A stretch of DNA of 64,000 bases from Simplicillium sp. C3G150-2 (Eukaryota; Ascomycota; Sordariomycetes; Hypocreales; Cordycipitaceae), in contig JAJIYY010000002.1 in assembly GCA_022702485.1 (NCBI GenBank), positions 2,046,001 to 2,110,000 of the forward strand. The letters are read 5' to 3'. Under the pieces are notes generated by a model that did no database searches, was not told the origin of the DNA, and saw only the letters and a program-made list of their open reading frames with translations. Positions 11,900-22,890 of this stretch are shown one piece after another. Each line of letters opens with the position of its first letter. Positions within the stretch are counted from its first letter, which is position 1. The translations under genes and the position numbers were made by a program.

Positions 11900-13348
11900 A
11901 TGCGAGCTTCAACATTGGTTGCTTGCGCGGCCTTCCTCGCTAGCAATGCTTCCGCAGCCGCGCTTGAAAAACGCCAACCGGCAAACCCTCGCACAGTCCA
12001 GTTCGATTTCCAGCGTCATCATGTAAAAGACCCCGTCACTCATGACCGACATCGTCTGCGCAGGCGCAAGGGTACGGTTGACGTCACTTTGGATAATATG
12101 GTAAAGGCTTTCGCCCGCTTTAACTGTTCCAGCCGCTAACATCTCTAGCAAACTCTATACTTCTTCAATGCCACGCTAGGGACGCCGCCTCAAGATGTCC
12201 GGCTGCACCTCGATACAGGAAGCAGTGACTTGTGGGTAAACACGCCGTCTTCCAAGCTCTGCACACTCGAAGCAGCGGTTTGTGGCACCTCTGGCACATA
12301 CACTGCCAACTCCTCCTCTACCTACTCGTACCTCAACAGCTACTTCAACATATCCTACGTCGATGGCTCCAGCGCAGCTGGTGATTACGTCAAAGATACC
12401 ATCTCCATGTCCGATATGAAGATTGACGACTTCCAATTCGGTATTGGATACTCCAGCAGCTCCGCGCAGGGTGTTCTCGGAATTGGTTACGCCGCGAACG
12501 AAGCCCAAGTGGTGCGAGCCGGCCAGAAGCAATACGACAACCTACCTGCCCGTATGGTCGCTAGTAACTTGATCGGTGCCAACACCTACAGCATCTGGCT
12601 CAACGACGCCGAGTCTTCAACCGGAAGCTTGCTCTTTGGCGGAATTGACAAGTCACAATACAAGGGCGACCTCGTCACCGTACCGATTGAACAGGTCGGC
12701 AATCAATACCGCGAGTTTTTCATCACCATGACCGGACTCGAGCTGGACTCGAAAGAGGTCAAGAAGGATATGGCCCTGGCTGTGTTGCTGGATACTGGCT
12801 CGTCTCTGACGTATCTGCCTAACGACATCGTCCAAACCCTCTACACACAGCTCAATGCGACATACCTCGAACAAGACGAGGTCGCCTTCATCCGATGCGA
12901 GGCCCCGAACGGACCCAAGGAACTCACTTTCAAGTTCAGCGACCCAGCTTCGATTACCATCCAAATGGAGGAGATGATGCTCAACGTTACCAAGAATGAC
13001 GGCAGTGCCATCACATACAAGGACGGCTCGCGTGCGTGCCTGCTCGGTATTGCACCAGGCGGAACTGGCACAATGGTACTGGGAGATACCTTTTTGCGAA
13101 GCGCATATGTTGTTTATGATTTGGACAACAATGAAATATCGCTGGCGCAAAGCAACTTTGAGGCCAAGGGATCCAATGTGGTGGAGATTTCCAAGAACAG
13201 CAAGGTGTCGGATATAGCGACCAAGGCTGCCAAGCCCGTGTCAGCGCAATCGGGTTTGCCTGAAGTGAGCATTAGCTCAGAGGGACTCATGCTGCGCCCT
13301 CATGTGGGAATTTGTTTGATTGTTATGATTGCATTTGCCTTTTTGTAA
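11900..13348 (+). CDS. Yapsin-type GPI-anchored aspartyl protease
   Basis: Exons 11900-12100 and 12149-13348 give 466 residues. The ATG at 11900 is chosen because it directly opens a signal peptide (MRASTLVACAAFLASNASA). A propeptide follows with Kex2-type dibasic sites (EKR near residue 24; RLRRRKG near 51-57). The mature enzyme carries both catalytic motifs, LDTGSSDLWV (Asp89) and LLDTGSSLTYLP (Asp282), so it should be active. Near the end are a serine-rich stretch and a hydrophobic tail (HVGICLIVMIAFAFL), the usual GPI-attachment arrangement. Yapsin-class enzymes sit at the plasma membrane or wall and process wall proteins and secreted precursors; family A1. Several N-glycosylation sequons are present (NSSST, NISY, NATY, NVTK). 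The gene lacks obvious functional neighbours. Confidence 0.92.
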
Positions 13349-14070
13349 GATTTAGACTCGCGTCTTGGATTCAGCGCGCATGGGAGGAGTCATGATACCT
13401 GGAATAGAAATTAGATATGATTGGATATCATCACTTTTGAAATCTTGAACTACTTTGACTTTTGCAATCTTTGCCTTGCGGTCTATTTGCATTGCTATGT
13501 CTTGTCGGACAGATTTCACTTCAGACAATGTCTCGGTGAGTCGCCGATCCGGCACCGATCGACCGACTCGGCGCCGCTGAGGAATATTAAGACCCAGCGA
13601 CTCACAGACAAAGTTGGTTTGCGAAAATGTATGATTACTCTCACCCCATCACAGTACATGGGAGATGATAACTCGCTCTAGCTGCTCGTTGCCGCGCAGA
13701 AGGATGGGAAAGATGGGTGATTACTCTGAGGGTTGTGAGTAGCCATCTTTTTGTTCATCGTGGTCACGGCTTTTGTATCTCTCAGTGCTGGTGCAGTGAA
13801 GATATTCAGATATCAAGAGATTGAGAGAAGTATATTACAGGGTATCCATCATTACAGTACATTATCATAACATCCAACACCAGCCATATCCAACCGTACC
13901 CCAACACTCACCAACTCCACAGCCTAACTCCTAAACTCCGAGACGTAATCGCCACCTCACTCCTAACCTCACAGCTTCCGCAAACAAACGACCCATCTTA
14001 ACCCCCAGAACTCCTCAAATCAACTCAGCAGCTCGCGACTCCGACTCAGACTCGTGACTTTCGTCACCCG
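13349..14070. other. Intergenic region, no gene seen
   Basis: This is the shared 3' flank of the protease gene (plus) and the Zn2Cys6 gene (minus). The frame open at 13,421-13,681 has no family features. The right part (13,880-14,050) is C-rich and probably 3' untranslated sequence of the minus-strand gene. Confidence 0.5.
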
Positions 14071-16857
14071 TCACTGCTGCCAAAACCACTGCTCACTAAC
14101 CTCTCCCGGCATCGGCCCATTCACCAACGAATCCGCCATCTCCTTCATAAACGCCTCCTCCTCCACGGACCAAATCGGCCCCGAAATCTTATCCTGAAAC
14201 GCCCTAAAATCGACGCGATTCTCCTCTGGCGTGTTCCCCAGCCCGCCCGTACTAGGCGAATGGTCACTGCCGCTAAACACCTCTGCGATACTTGATGGTC
14301 CCGTCGCCGTGGTCGTCGTGCGATATGCAGGCGACGAGGCGTTGGAGGGTGTAGAGCGGTCTGGTAACACAAAAATGTTGGCGTCGAAGGAGGCGGTGGT
14401 GAAGTCGGTGGTGGTGGTGGTGGTTGTGGTGGAGGTGCCGAAGATGCTGGGGGTGAGGTGTTGGCGGGAAAGGGGTTTGGAGGGGTCGTTCCATTGTGAT
14501 TTGGATGGTTCGCTCCATTGCGACTTGGGCGGTTCGCTCCATTGGGGGGTAGGTTCGGCAGTGCGTTTGCGCTTGTTGGCCGGTTCGGGTGCTGATGGAA
14601 TGTTGGAGGAGGATGCCATGTTGCGACTCACGGCGCCGAGCATGGGCTGGTAACAGTCCGAGTTGATGAGTTTCTTGACTGTGGCGTCCGTGCCGCGAGG
14701 TACAAGATATGGGTCACCGCTGCCTTCGGGTACCGCTTTGCCCATGGGGTTGCCCAGCGGTAACTTTCCAGGTAAGACCGGCGCAACGCTGGTGTGTCTG
14801 GAGACGGAGCTCCTTGCCAGTAGCGGGATGGCGGACGTCCACTCGTCGCGCTTCTGCGGACTCCAGGGGATGTTGATGACGCCGCTGAGGCCGTTGTGCT
14901 CAATGTCCAGGAATGCTTGCTGGAGAAAAGCGTTGGTAATTTTGTGGTGGCGCGCGATGGCTTGCATGCCCTGGATGACGATTTCGTGGTTGGACACGTC
15001 CATGGAGGAGACTTGGGTGGTGGGGTCGTCGCGGGCAAGGTAGACGTAGACTGTGGTTGCGCAGTAGAGTGCGAGGGAGCAGAGGGGACTTTTCTGGGGA
15101 GATATCAGTACTGTCCGGGAAGAAGATCGGATCAAGTGAGAGTGAGAGTGGATGGGAATGGAGTGTAAAGTATGAGAGAGCGAGTGTGTGTGAGGAACTT
15201 ACGAAAATACCCGTGTGGTGAGAAGTCATCTTGACAATATTCACAATCTCCTCCGCCGAAGTCTTCAACCGCATCTTACTCGTCGCCTTCATCGAATCCC
15301 CCAAATTAAACTTATCCAAATTCTCCAACGCGGCATGATGCAGACAAATCACCGACGCATGCAGGTTAAGATTTGCATAAATTGCCGCCGGATCCCTCAC
15401 ATGCTGCGGCAGCTGAAACGAGTCTGGCAAAAACATGAAAATACTTGATAGGTTGTTATCCAGGTCGCGGTGTCGCTTCCAGAAGTTTCCGTTCTGCAGG
15501 TCCTCGGGGTGGTCATCGGGCTTGGGTCGGTGGACGTGATTTAAAATGCCCTTGAAACCTTCGCAGACGACGATGGTGCCGGCGAAGCTGGAGTATTGGG
15601 CGCCTTTGATGGCTTCTTGGAGGAAAGGGGCGATTTCTTCTTTGCCGGATGCGAATGCTGCTTCGGAGGCGGGGAGTCGCGTCATGATCTGGGTTTTTTT
15701 TTTTAGCATGAAGTTACCTGATATGAGGTCAAAAAGACTTACATTGCTGGAGAGGAGGAGATTGGGCCATCCGGTGGAAATGCTGGCGTGGCAGTCGATG
15801 GCGAATGCTCCCCATAATGTGCGCCTTCGCTCTTCCAATTCAGCCCAGGATGTCGTCGGTCCCAATGCAGGAGGTAAGTTTACATTGGGGTCGTCTAGTC
15901 TATCGAGACCCATCATTTGCGTGAGACGGACGGTTCTGGCGACGCTCATGGCTGCTCGGGTGAAGAGCATTGTTCGAGCCTCGTAAGTTGCTGTGAGGGC
16001 GCAAGCCTGCGCATGCGCTAGAGTGATGAAATGCTCGCCGTCGCCCTTCATCTCATCAGCGTCGAGATATTGGCGAGCGCGCTTATAAAAGACGTCTGCA
16101 TATTCGTCATATTTGGAGTGACCTAGTGATCCGAGTGCCCAGATGGCGTATTGGAGACACATGGGTGGTTTGCGGAGGGGACCTCCGTAGAATGCTTCGT
16201 AGTAGCGACCAGCGTGGACGATGGGTATGTGGTGATATTGGACTCCAAAGAAGGCGTTGTTCCTAATCAGTTAGCGGATCCCCCATCTCAAAGCTCATTC
16301 GAACATAGTTGACGTGGACATACAGATCCTCCATTGCCTCAAATGGAGGCAACGTCTCCGACTGACCCAACCACATGAGCTCCTGCGACTGCTGCGTATA
16401 GCCCCCCTCATGAATATCAAACTGCGTCGTCGTCTTCGCACCAGCACGCATATATCCCTGTCCCGCCGTGAAGGTGAACTCATCACGCCTCGCCTCATTA
16501 GCCTCCGACTCAGGACTCGTCTCATTCAACATCTCATCAGGATGTTTCCCCTTGCCAATATCCTTAAGGTACCCTTCCACTTGCGCTGTATCCAATTAAT
16601 AATTCCCCTTCAATAACTCATGCATATGAACACATACCAAGTCTAGCCTCTAATTCCTTGACATTGCGCCTCTTGAACGTCGGCTTCCTCCTCGACTCAG
16701 GATACACACACTCCCCATTCACCTTGATACAGCGCGTACACGCCGGACTGATGCGATCGCACTTGAGTTTTCGCGACCTACACGACACGCAGGCGAGGGG
16801 TTCAGTGCCTGCGGCGCCAGGGTTGCCGGCCACGTCGTCGTCTTGGATGTCTGACAT
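14071..16857 (-). CDS. Zn2Cys6 transcription factor with fungal-specific middle domain
   Basis: Five exons (16857-16638, 16585-16324, 16262-15743, 15688-15203, 15093-14071) join in frame to 836 residues. The binuclear zinc cluster is complete: C23, C26, C33, C40, C43 and C50 in the spacing CX2CX6CX6CX2CX6C, followed by a basic linker (RRKPTFKRRNVKELEARL). The middle region (about 150-450) has the fungal transcription-factor MHR signature, including EERRRTLWGAFAIDCHAS. The C-terminal 250 residues are low complexity: a nuclear-localisation-like NKRKRT, three tandem QWSEP/QWNDP units, an eight-Thr run and a Ser/Thr/Pro-rich tail, likely the activation region. It acts in the nucleus. Its target pathway is not apparent; the neighbours (protease, membrane protein) do not form an obvious regulon. 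Confidence 0.9.
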
Positions 16858-18227
16858 GGCGGAGAGGGGTGGTGGTGTTGGGGTTGCGCCAGTCGGTGGG
16901 CGAGGCGAGGGTGAGAGATTGCGATGGAGTTTAAGGGGGCGTTTGAGATGGGATTAATTATTATGAGATGATTATGGAGGCCATTCCTGTTCAGAGTTAT
17001 ACAGATGGGATGAGATGCGTTAATGGGATGAATGGACCTGACTCGATGGTCTTGTTCTCGATATCAGCTTGTGAATTCACGATTGAGTTGAAACGGAAAG
17101 TCTCCGATGACTAAGCCGCTGCCGCCGTTACGGTAGAGACAGACAGACGATCAAAGGGTCAAAAAGGTGACGTGGGCCTTCAACGGTGATCGGGAGTTAT
17201 GGCGCCGATCGCCGTGTTAACGCCGTTAAGGCCATACAATATTCAAGAAAATAGACAAAAACAATTGTGCCAGGTCAAAACATTGAAATAACTTCAAAGT
17301 ATCAAAAACAATTTTAAAACACGGTAGTTTGAACCAAGGCTGTAGAGATACGTGGCATATGGCTCTGTTACAGCGTTGTGCAGGCTGTCTGCCGTCAGGG
17401 AAAAAAAAGAAATGTCGCAAAAAAAGAGAAAGTAACAGAAAGAGTCGCTTTCGCTCGCTCGACTGTCCCCACTTCACTACGCTTCACTCAATGACCACTG
17501 AACGATTAGCGCTGTCATCCGCTATACTACACACTGTAATTTCCCACCGTCCCCTGTAAAACCCACTCACACCCCCTGTAATGATTCTTCATCCACTGCA
17601 ACGTCCACTACAGGGTTCTCACGTCCCCTGTAGTGAGTGAAATTGGTCTTGCAAGTCCTCGCATTGCTACCTTGCACACCATTGGCCTGTGTCATTCAAA
17701 ATCAGGGCTTGTTATTCTATTCAGTTATTTCATCTTTATAATTGGGGTTTGCATGCTTGAAACTATTTCAATCGGCACAGTCACTTTGTACGCCTAAGGT
17801 CTTGATGCTTGGCACAAAGTTGCGGTTTGCCTGTGTAGCCGTTGGTCAAATACATCGACTGTCAACTCAACATTATCGATAATATCAAATCAAATACGAA
17901 AATACTATCCTATATAGGTGAGATTTCCATTAAGCTTTTGAAACAATATGATATCAACCAAGGTTGTCAAGATACACGACCAATCTGTCCATTATGCCGG
18001 TCCACCAGCATGCCCAAAATTCACCAGTCATAGAAGCGCTGTAATTCCCTGTAATCCACTGTAATGCCCTGTAACTAACCTTGGAACTGTACACCGGCCC
18101 ATTGTCAATAGCTTTGCAAGTTTGTCTTTTCAGTACAAATTCACACAGACACATCGGCTGCCCTGAGCATCTTCGAATAAATTTGTAATTCATAACACTA
18201 TTCCTATCTAATCATAAAAAGCACCCA
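16858..18227. other. Intergenic region with diverged repeat fragments
   Basis: The left 350 bases are the promoter of the Zn2Cys6 gene. From 17,220 to 18,090 no gene is visible, but two related segments (17,332-17,351 and 17,956-17,975) and two clusters of CTGTAAT/CCCTGTA words (17,530-17,640 and 18,040-18,080) indicate an old dispersed repeat. No terminal repeats or transposase could be found. Confidence 0.5.
17332..17975. repeat. Diverged direct-repeat pair of unknown origin
   Basis: AACCAAGGCTGTAGAGATAC at 17332-17351 matches AACCAAGGTTGTCAAGATAC at 17956-17975 at 17 of 20 positions, in the same orientation, 624 bases apart. Both are followed by CTGTAA-rich sequence some distance downstream. 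Short match, so chance is not excluded. Confidence 0.4.
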
Positions 18228-19075
18228 TCAAGCAAACCCGAGCAACACACGTCTAAACTCGTCCTTCTTCCGCCACCTCGGCAACTCGTGTACCGCCCGA
18301 ATCTCGTCAGGGCTGTATAACTTCTTGCCCAGTATCCAGATTGTCCAGCCTTGGCAAAGCCCATACCAACTAAACAGCCATCATCAGTTCTCTTGCACAG
18401 CCCTGTCCGGCTTTCTGTCGGTTTCAACTTACAGGGCAAGCAGCTCGAAGAAGGCAATCAATGCCATCTGTCTTGCAGAAGCTCGATCCCCCAAGTCGCC
18501 ATCACCCGCGGAGACATATTCATATCCAGCGAATAAGTGCATCACAAAAAAGATAGACAGCAAAGTCCTTGTCGTCAAAAGAGACCGCCATAACCAGGAT
18601 GGCGGTCTTGCGTTGGTAGGAGATCGGGGACGCAACAGTGGTAATACAAGCAATTGAGAAATACTTGCCTGTCGACAGTCAGTCTACAAGATAGTTCCCA
18701 ACAAATAGAAGGCCAAATAGTGTTGAATCCTTGACATATTCTTACCACGCTCAAGGAGCCCACTGTGCAAGCCAGGCTCAGGCCTTTTAAACCCCCGGTT
18801 AAGGCAAGAATGGACGAGCCAACAACCACAGCCTCCCAGAATGCCCTGTGTACCCCCAAGACAACGAGCTCCGTGTACATTTTCTGCAACGTGGGCTCGC
18901 AACGATCACGACATGGTTTTCCTGTGTCCTTGGTGTCTAGCCCTGGAGCTTGGTTGAACGTGCCGCCAGCATAGCTGGCACCAGCGCCGTCATATCCTAT
19001 AGGCGAGTGGTTGGACTGAGTGTGAAGAGACAGTTCAAGCATCTCCGCTCTGGCCTTGTCTTTCTCGTGAGGCAT
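18228..19075 (-). CDS. Small multi-pass membrane protein of unknown function
   Basis: Three exons (19075-18746, 18668-18433, 18369-18228) join in frame to 235 residues; the start at 19075 is the nearest ATG to the conserved-looking region, and in-frame ATGs further upstream cannot be excluded. The first 80 residues are hydrophilic. Four hydrophobic segments follow: one at AVVVGSSILALTGGL, one across the first splice (SLSVV-ASISQLLVLPLL), one at LLSIFFVMHLFAGY, and one across the second splice (ALIAFFELLALWYGL). The C-terminus, after an aromatic WTIWILGKK turn, is short, charged and cytosolic-like. The tight continuation of hydrophobic character across both splice junctions supports the model. 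No named family was recognised. Confidence 0.65.
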
Positions 19076-19874
19076 AGTGTGCTGTGCTGATTGTCGGTTC
19101 GTGCAAATATCGAACATCTTGTGGCTTGCATGCATGCGGGTTGGCGACTTGAGATGAAGGGTTGAAATGAAGAAGAAGAAAGGGTTGAAGAAATGTCGTT
19201 GCTCTGGTAGGACTTGGAAACGTGCAAACTTGTAAACTAAGACTAAAGTGTGAATACTAAAGAAGCATAAATGAGATCCTATCGCAACACAAAGAATGTT
19301 TTTTTTTTTTGGCTGCACTGTGAAAGGTCAAAGTCTGAGAGAGAGGAGAGGAGTTCTAGAAGCTTGTGATATGGTGCCTCCGTCGACAGGTTGGAAGGAT
19401 CAAATCGTGGTGCTTGCCTTGCAGATCCGATGTCATATTCAATGGTGACAATCCATGCGAGAGCAAGAGGACGAAAATAGCAGAGGGACACGGCTACAAC
19501 CGGGGGCCAAAGCAGCTGCTTGAAGCCCGATTCATTTCCAACATGAGCCTGCAGACAGCTGCATTCTTATTTATCAGGCAAGATGCAGCCTTCATTTTAC
19601 CGCTGTTTAGGGCGGCTATTCTGTCACCAGCGTTCATGCAGGTCGATGCAAGCTGGAACCAGTCATCGGGCGCAATGTTGCTTCCATCTCTGATCAGGCA
19701 CAGGATTGACTCATCCAACCCTGCCTGCCTCCAGCGCCCGCGCAACGTAGCTATTAGTCCAACCAACGACCACAGCTCGCACACCTTTTTGAGCCCGGTG
19801 CCACAGAAGCTACAATCTATTCATATTTTCCCTTGTTACTGTTCCTAAACGACACGGTAATTTGCAACGCAATC
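19076..19874. other. Divergent promoter region
   Basis: This separates the minus-strand membrane protein gene from the plus-strand esterase gene and should hold both promoters. No gene is supported; the open frames are antisense to one another and lack features. A T-rich run lies at 19,299-19,309. Confidence 0.5.
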
Positions 19875-20747
19875 ATGGAAGAACCACGCCAGGCGGGATC
19901 GCCCATCTTCGTGGTCGAGCCTTCCACAACTCACACACACACCATCCTCCTCCTTCATGGACTCGGTTCAAACGGCGAGAAATTTGGACAAGAGCTGCTC
20001 GACACAGGGACAACTTCTTCTTCTCGCAAACTCACCCAACTCTTTCCATACGCTCGCTTTGTCTTCCCTACTTCCAAGCGCCGTCGCTCCAGCGCCTTTG
20101 GCAGGTCGCTCCTCACACAGTGGTTCGACATTGCTCGTCTAGACGACCCTTCCTACCTTCAAGATCGCCAGTTGCAAGGTCTCGAAGAGTCGGGTGCAGA
20201 TATCATGGCGATTGTCGCTGACGAACTGAAGCGAGTTCCACCACAGAATCTCATTCTCGGGGGACTGAGCCAGGGCTGTGCCATGTCGTTGGCGGTTTTA
20301 CTCTGTCTGAAGCATGCCATTGGAGGCTATATCGGGATGAGCGGCTATTTTTGCCATGTGTCGAATCTGAGGATGGTGCTTGAGGATGACGAGGAAGAGT
20401 TTGACCCTTTTGGTAGAGAGGATGGAGCGGAGACTGCGAAATGTGTTGCAGCGCAGACATTTGAGCGTGAGCTGCTGAATCTCAGTCGAATCGACGAACC
20501 GTCTGGAGAACGGACTTCACATTTGACGCCAGTGTTGATGGGCCATGGAGAGTTGGATGACAAGGTGCCATTGAAGCTGGGTGAGGCTGCGGCTGGAGTC
20601 ATTCGAGATGCTGGATATGATGTAGATTGGAAGTGTTATTCAGGTCAAGGGCATTGGTATAAAATACCAGAACAGATTGACGACATCGTCGACTTCGTCA
20701 CTAAGAAAGTAGGATGGGAGGCATGTGAAGGCAGCGTTGCTGACTAG
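19875..20747 (+). CDS. Acyl-protein thioesterase / carboxylesterase-like serine hydrolase
   Basis: A single exon of 290 residues from the ATG at 19875; an upstream in-frame ATG at 19833 would add 14 residues of little character. It is an alpha/beta hydrolase of the phospholipase/carboxylesterase (APT1-like) family. Seen: the oxyanion-hole strand ILLLHGLGSNG near the N-terminus, nucleophile motif GLSQG (Ser132), acid in GHGELDDKVP (Asp228 or Asp229) and histidine in GQGHWYKIP (His260), so the triad is complete. Family members remove palmitate from proteins or hydrolyse lysolipids and short esters. It is longer than APT1 (about 230) because of an insertion around residues 160-215 rich in acidic residues (LEDDEEEFDPFG), which makes a non-APT1 substrate likely. 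No signal peptide. It converges on the next gene with 150 bp between them. Confidence 0.88.
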   Translation: MEEPRQAGSPIFVVEPSTTHTHTILLLHGLGSNGEKFGQELLDTGTTSSSRKLTQLFPYARFVFPTSKRRRSSAFGRSLLTQWFDIARLDDPSYLQDRQLQGLEESGADIMAIVADELKRVPPQNLILGGLSQGCAMSLAVLLCLKHAIGGYIGMSGYFCHVSNLRMVLEDDEEEFDPFGREDGAETAKCVAAQTFERELLNLSRIDEPSGERTSHLTPVLMGHGELDDKVPLKLGEAAAGVIRDAGYDVDWKCYSGQGHWYKIPEQIDDIVDFVTKKVGWEACEGSVAD

Positions 20748-20897
20748 AATAGTCACTAGATAAACAAATGCTAACTATCTGAGGCACATGCCTTACTTCT
20801 GCAAATATGTACGCATCGCTACATGGCAAGAGACTCTCTGAATGAAGAGGTCATATTAAATATTATCATTAAATATACAAGGTCATCTTCCGTATCC

Positions 20898-21928
20898 TCA
20901 ATCCTCTCCCGGCGCCTTTGGCACATCCACCAAATTAATATTTGCACCATTCTTCCTCTCACTCCTCTTCCCCAACAGCAGACCCAAGGAGAACATGACA
21001 ATCGCCAGGATCGGTATACCCAGCCCTACACCGATCCCAACTCCCAGCTGCCACTTATGTTCCTTCTTCTTCAGCGCTTTATCGCTCGCCTCCTCATCAT
21101 CCTGCTTCGTCGTAATAAAATGTCTCACCAGCCGCGTTGACCAGCGAAACGGCGAAGACGTCGCCGTGACATTGCCATCTCCAAGGTTGATCATGTTATA
21201 CTGGTCTTGATACTTGGGATCGTCAGGCTGCCCAATGGCAAATGCGACATTGAAACCAGAAACCATGGAATACTTCATCTCGTCCATGAGGCTACCAATA
21301 TGCCAGTTTGAGGCATTGAGGCCATGATACTCCGGCACCATTCTCTCCAGCATGTCGTAAAATTGAAAGCTGTATTCCGTTTTGCCAGCGGGGATAACTA
21401 GAGACAGCACTGTTAGTTTGTGGCGCGACAGGGGCAAAAATTGCAGAATGACGTACCAGTGCTCAGGCGGAAATCAGTCTCAAAGGACAATCCAAAGTCG
21501 TTATAGTTGTCTCCAGGCACCGATACGAGATACACAGTTGTGTTATATTTAGGGTTCGTGTTTGCCCATCTCAGCGTATAGTTCGACACTGCGAACTGCG
21601 TCGTGTCAAACATGGGAACTGGAGCGTCCACGGTGTCCGCCCACCAGAAGACCTGGCTACCTGTGAGGTAGATCCAATCTGAGGATTTGTCTAGCTTTGC
21701 GCCCTTGGGGCATGCATATTTCATATTATCGTCGCTTTGGAGGTTGCTGCAGTGCTTGAAGTTGGTAATGCATGGCTTGTCGGTGTTCTTGCATTCGTCT
21801 GTCGCATCGTAGAACATGTAGCGATCGGTTTCTGAGGGGCCATAGAATACTTCTGTTGTCAAGGCTAGCGATGGCGCTATGTAGTGAAGCAGCGCGCAAA
21901 GCGCAGAGAGCTGTATTGTGCTGCGCAT
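20898..21928 (-). CDS. Type I membrane protein, family member 1 of 3 (unknown function)
   Basis: Exons 21928-21457 and 21397-20898 give 323 residues. A signal peptide (MRSTIQLSALCALLHYIAPSLA) is followed by an extracellular domain of about 250 residues with four cysteines in the pattern DECK, PCITNFKHC, ACP; the motif YTLRWANTNPKYNTT; VIPAGKTEYSF immediately after the intron; and AIGQPDDPKY. A membrane segment (about 275-300, GVGIGVGLGIPILAIVMF) with a glycine zipper is followed by basic residues (KRSERK) and a 23-residue cytosolic tail, so topology is type I. Sequons for N-glycosylation are present. It is paralogous to the genes at 31,260 and 33,358, with the same phase-1 intron. No named domain recognised. 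It lies downstream of the killer-toxin-like chitinase gene, same strand. Confidence 0.85.
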
Positions 21929-22890
21929 GGCTGTGGTGGTGGTGTTGATGTTTGACCTAGTCAGAAACGGAAAGGTTGTCAGTGGGAATTCATGGGAATA
22001 AAAGGGATCGCTGAGACCCTGTAAGGCACTTGGGGGGCGGAGCAGTGGTACCTGTAATATGGAGTTTGCGATGAGCTAGGCTATCTCAAGTAGTTGCCGA
22101 GAGGCAAATACGAGAAGTTGCTTTGCGCGCTTTCGCTTTTCAACCACGACTCAACTAATTGATTCGAGTAAATTCTATTGATTGTGTTTCTATTTCTATA
22201 GATTGTGTTTCTATGAAGACATAGATACAGTGATCTCGCTTGCGCAAACTTCATTTGGGAGAGCTCGTCAGTAAAGAGTAAGCTCAACTCGATCACTCAC
22301 ACACAGGCTCCTTCGGGCGTCGCCAAGGGACGCTAAAGCCACTGTGCCACAGTTTACGGTGGGAACAATGAAATGAACGGCGACGTCTCCGAGGCAGGCG
22401 TGGACATTTCCGTCGCAAAGCCGCCATGACCAAGACAAGGTACCATTGACGAACGGGACAGTGTTTTGTCTGGGGCTCCAAGTGATGACCGTTCGCAACA
22501 TCACCCTGCTTCTTGTACGTAGTAAGTCGTTCATCGCTGTTGTGGTATAACCATGGAGACTAGATGAAAGCATATTGGATGGCATGTCAATTACACTGAA
22601 TGAGCACTGTTAAAGTAAACTTAGACTAGGCTATCAAGGGCCTACGGATTGACCTGTCTCAACCATTGAAAGCTCACTGCAAAAGACCACTCGTTGTTTG
22701 CCTTTGGTATTTCACCCAACGTGCGCTGGCCTTTTGGTGACACAATCAATATTAACAACTAGCAGAGTAATTATTCATTGTTGTTTTCCATCTAGCAAAA
22801 AGTGCCACAGAAACAGGCCTTGACATTGGTGAGACTACTTCAGCAACTTTGATCCTTTTCCCACCCCTGCTGCGTGCGTTCAGCACCAAG
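21929..22890. other. Intergenic region, no gene seen
   Basis: It holds the promoter of membrane protein 1 (left) and the 3' flank of the chitinase gene (right). A short direct repeat, ATTGATTGTGTTTCTAT / ATAGATTGTGTTTCTAT, lies at about 22,176-22,214. Nothing else is supported. Confidence 0.5.

Noticed and set aside
18575..19318. Long minus-strand frame read as one 247-residue protein
   Set aside because: It ignores a clear donor at 18,745 and acceptor at 18,669; splicing there continues the hydrophobic membrane protein in frame, whereas read-through gives a featureless tail.
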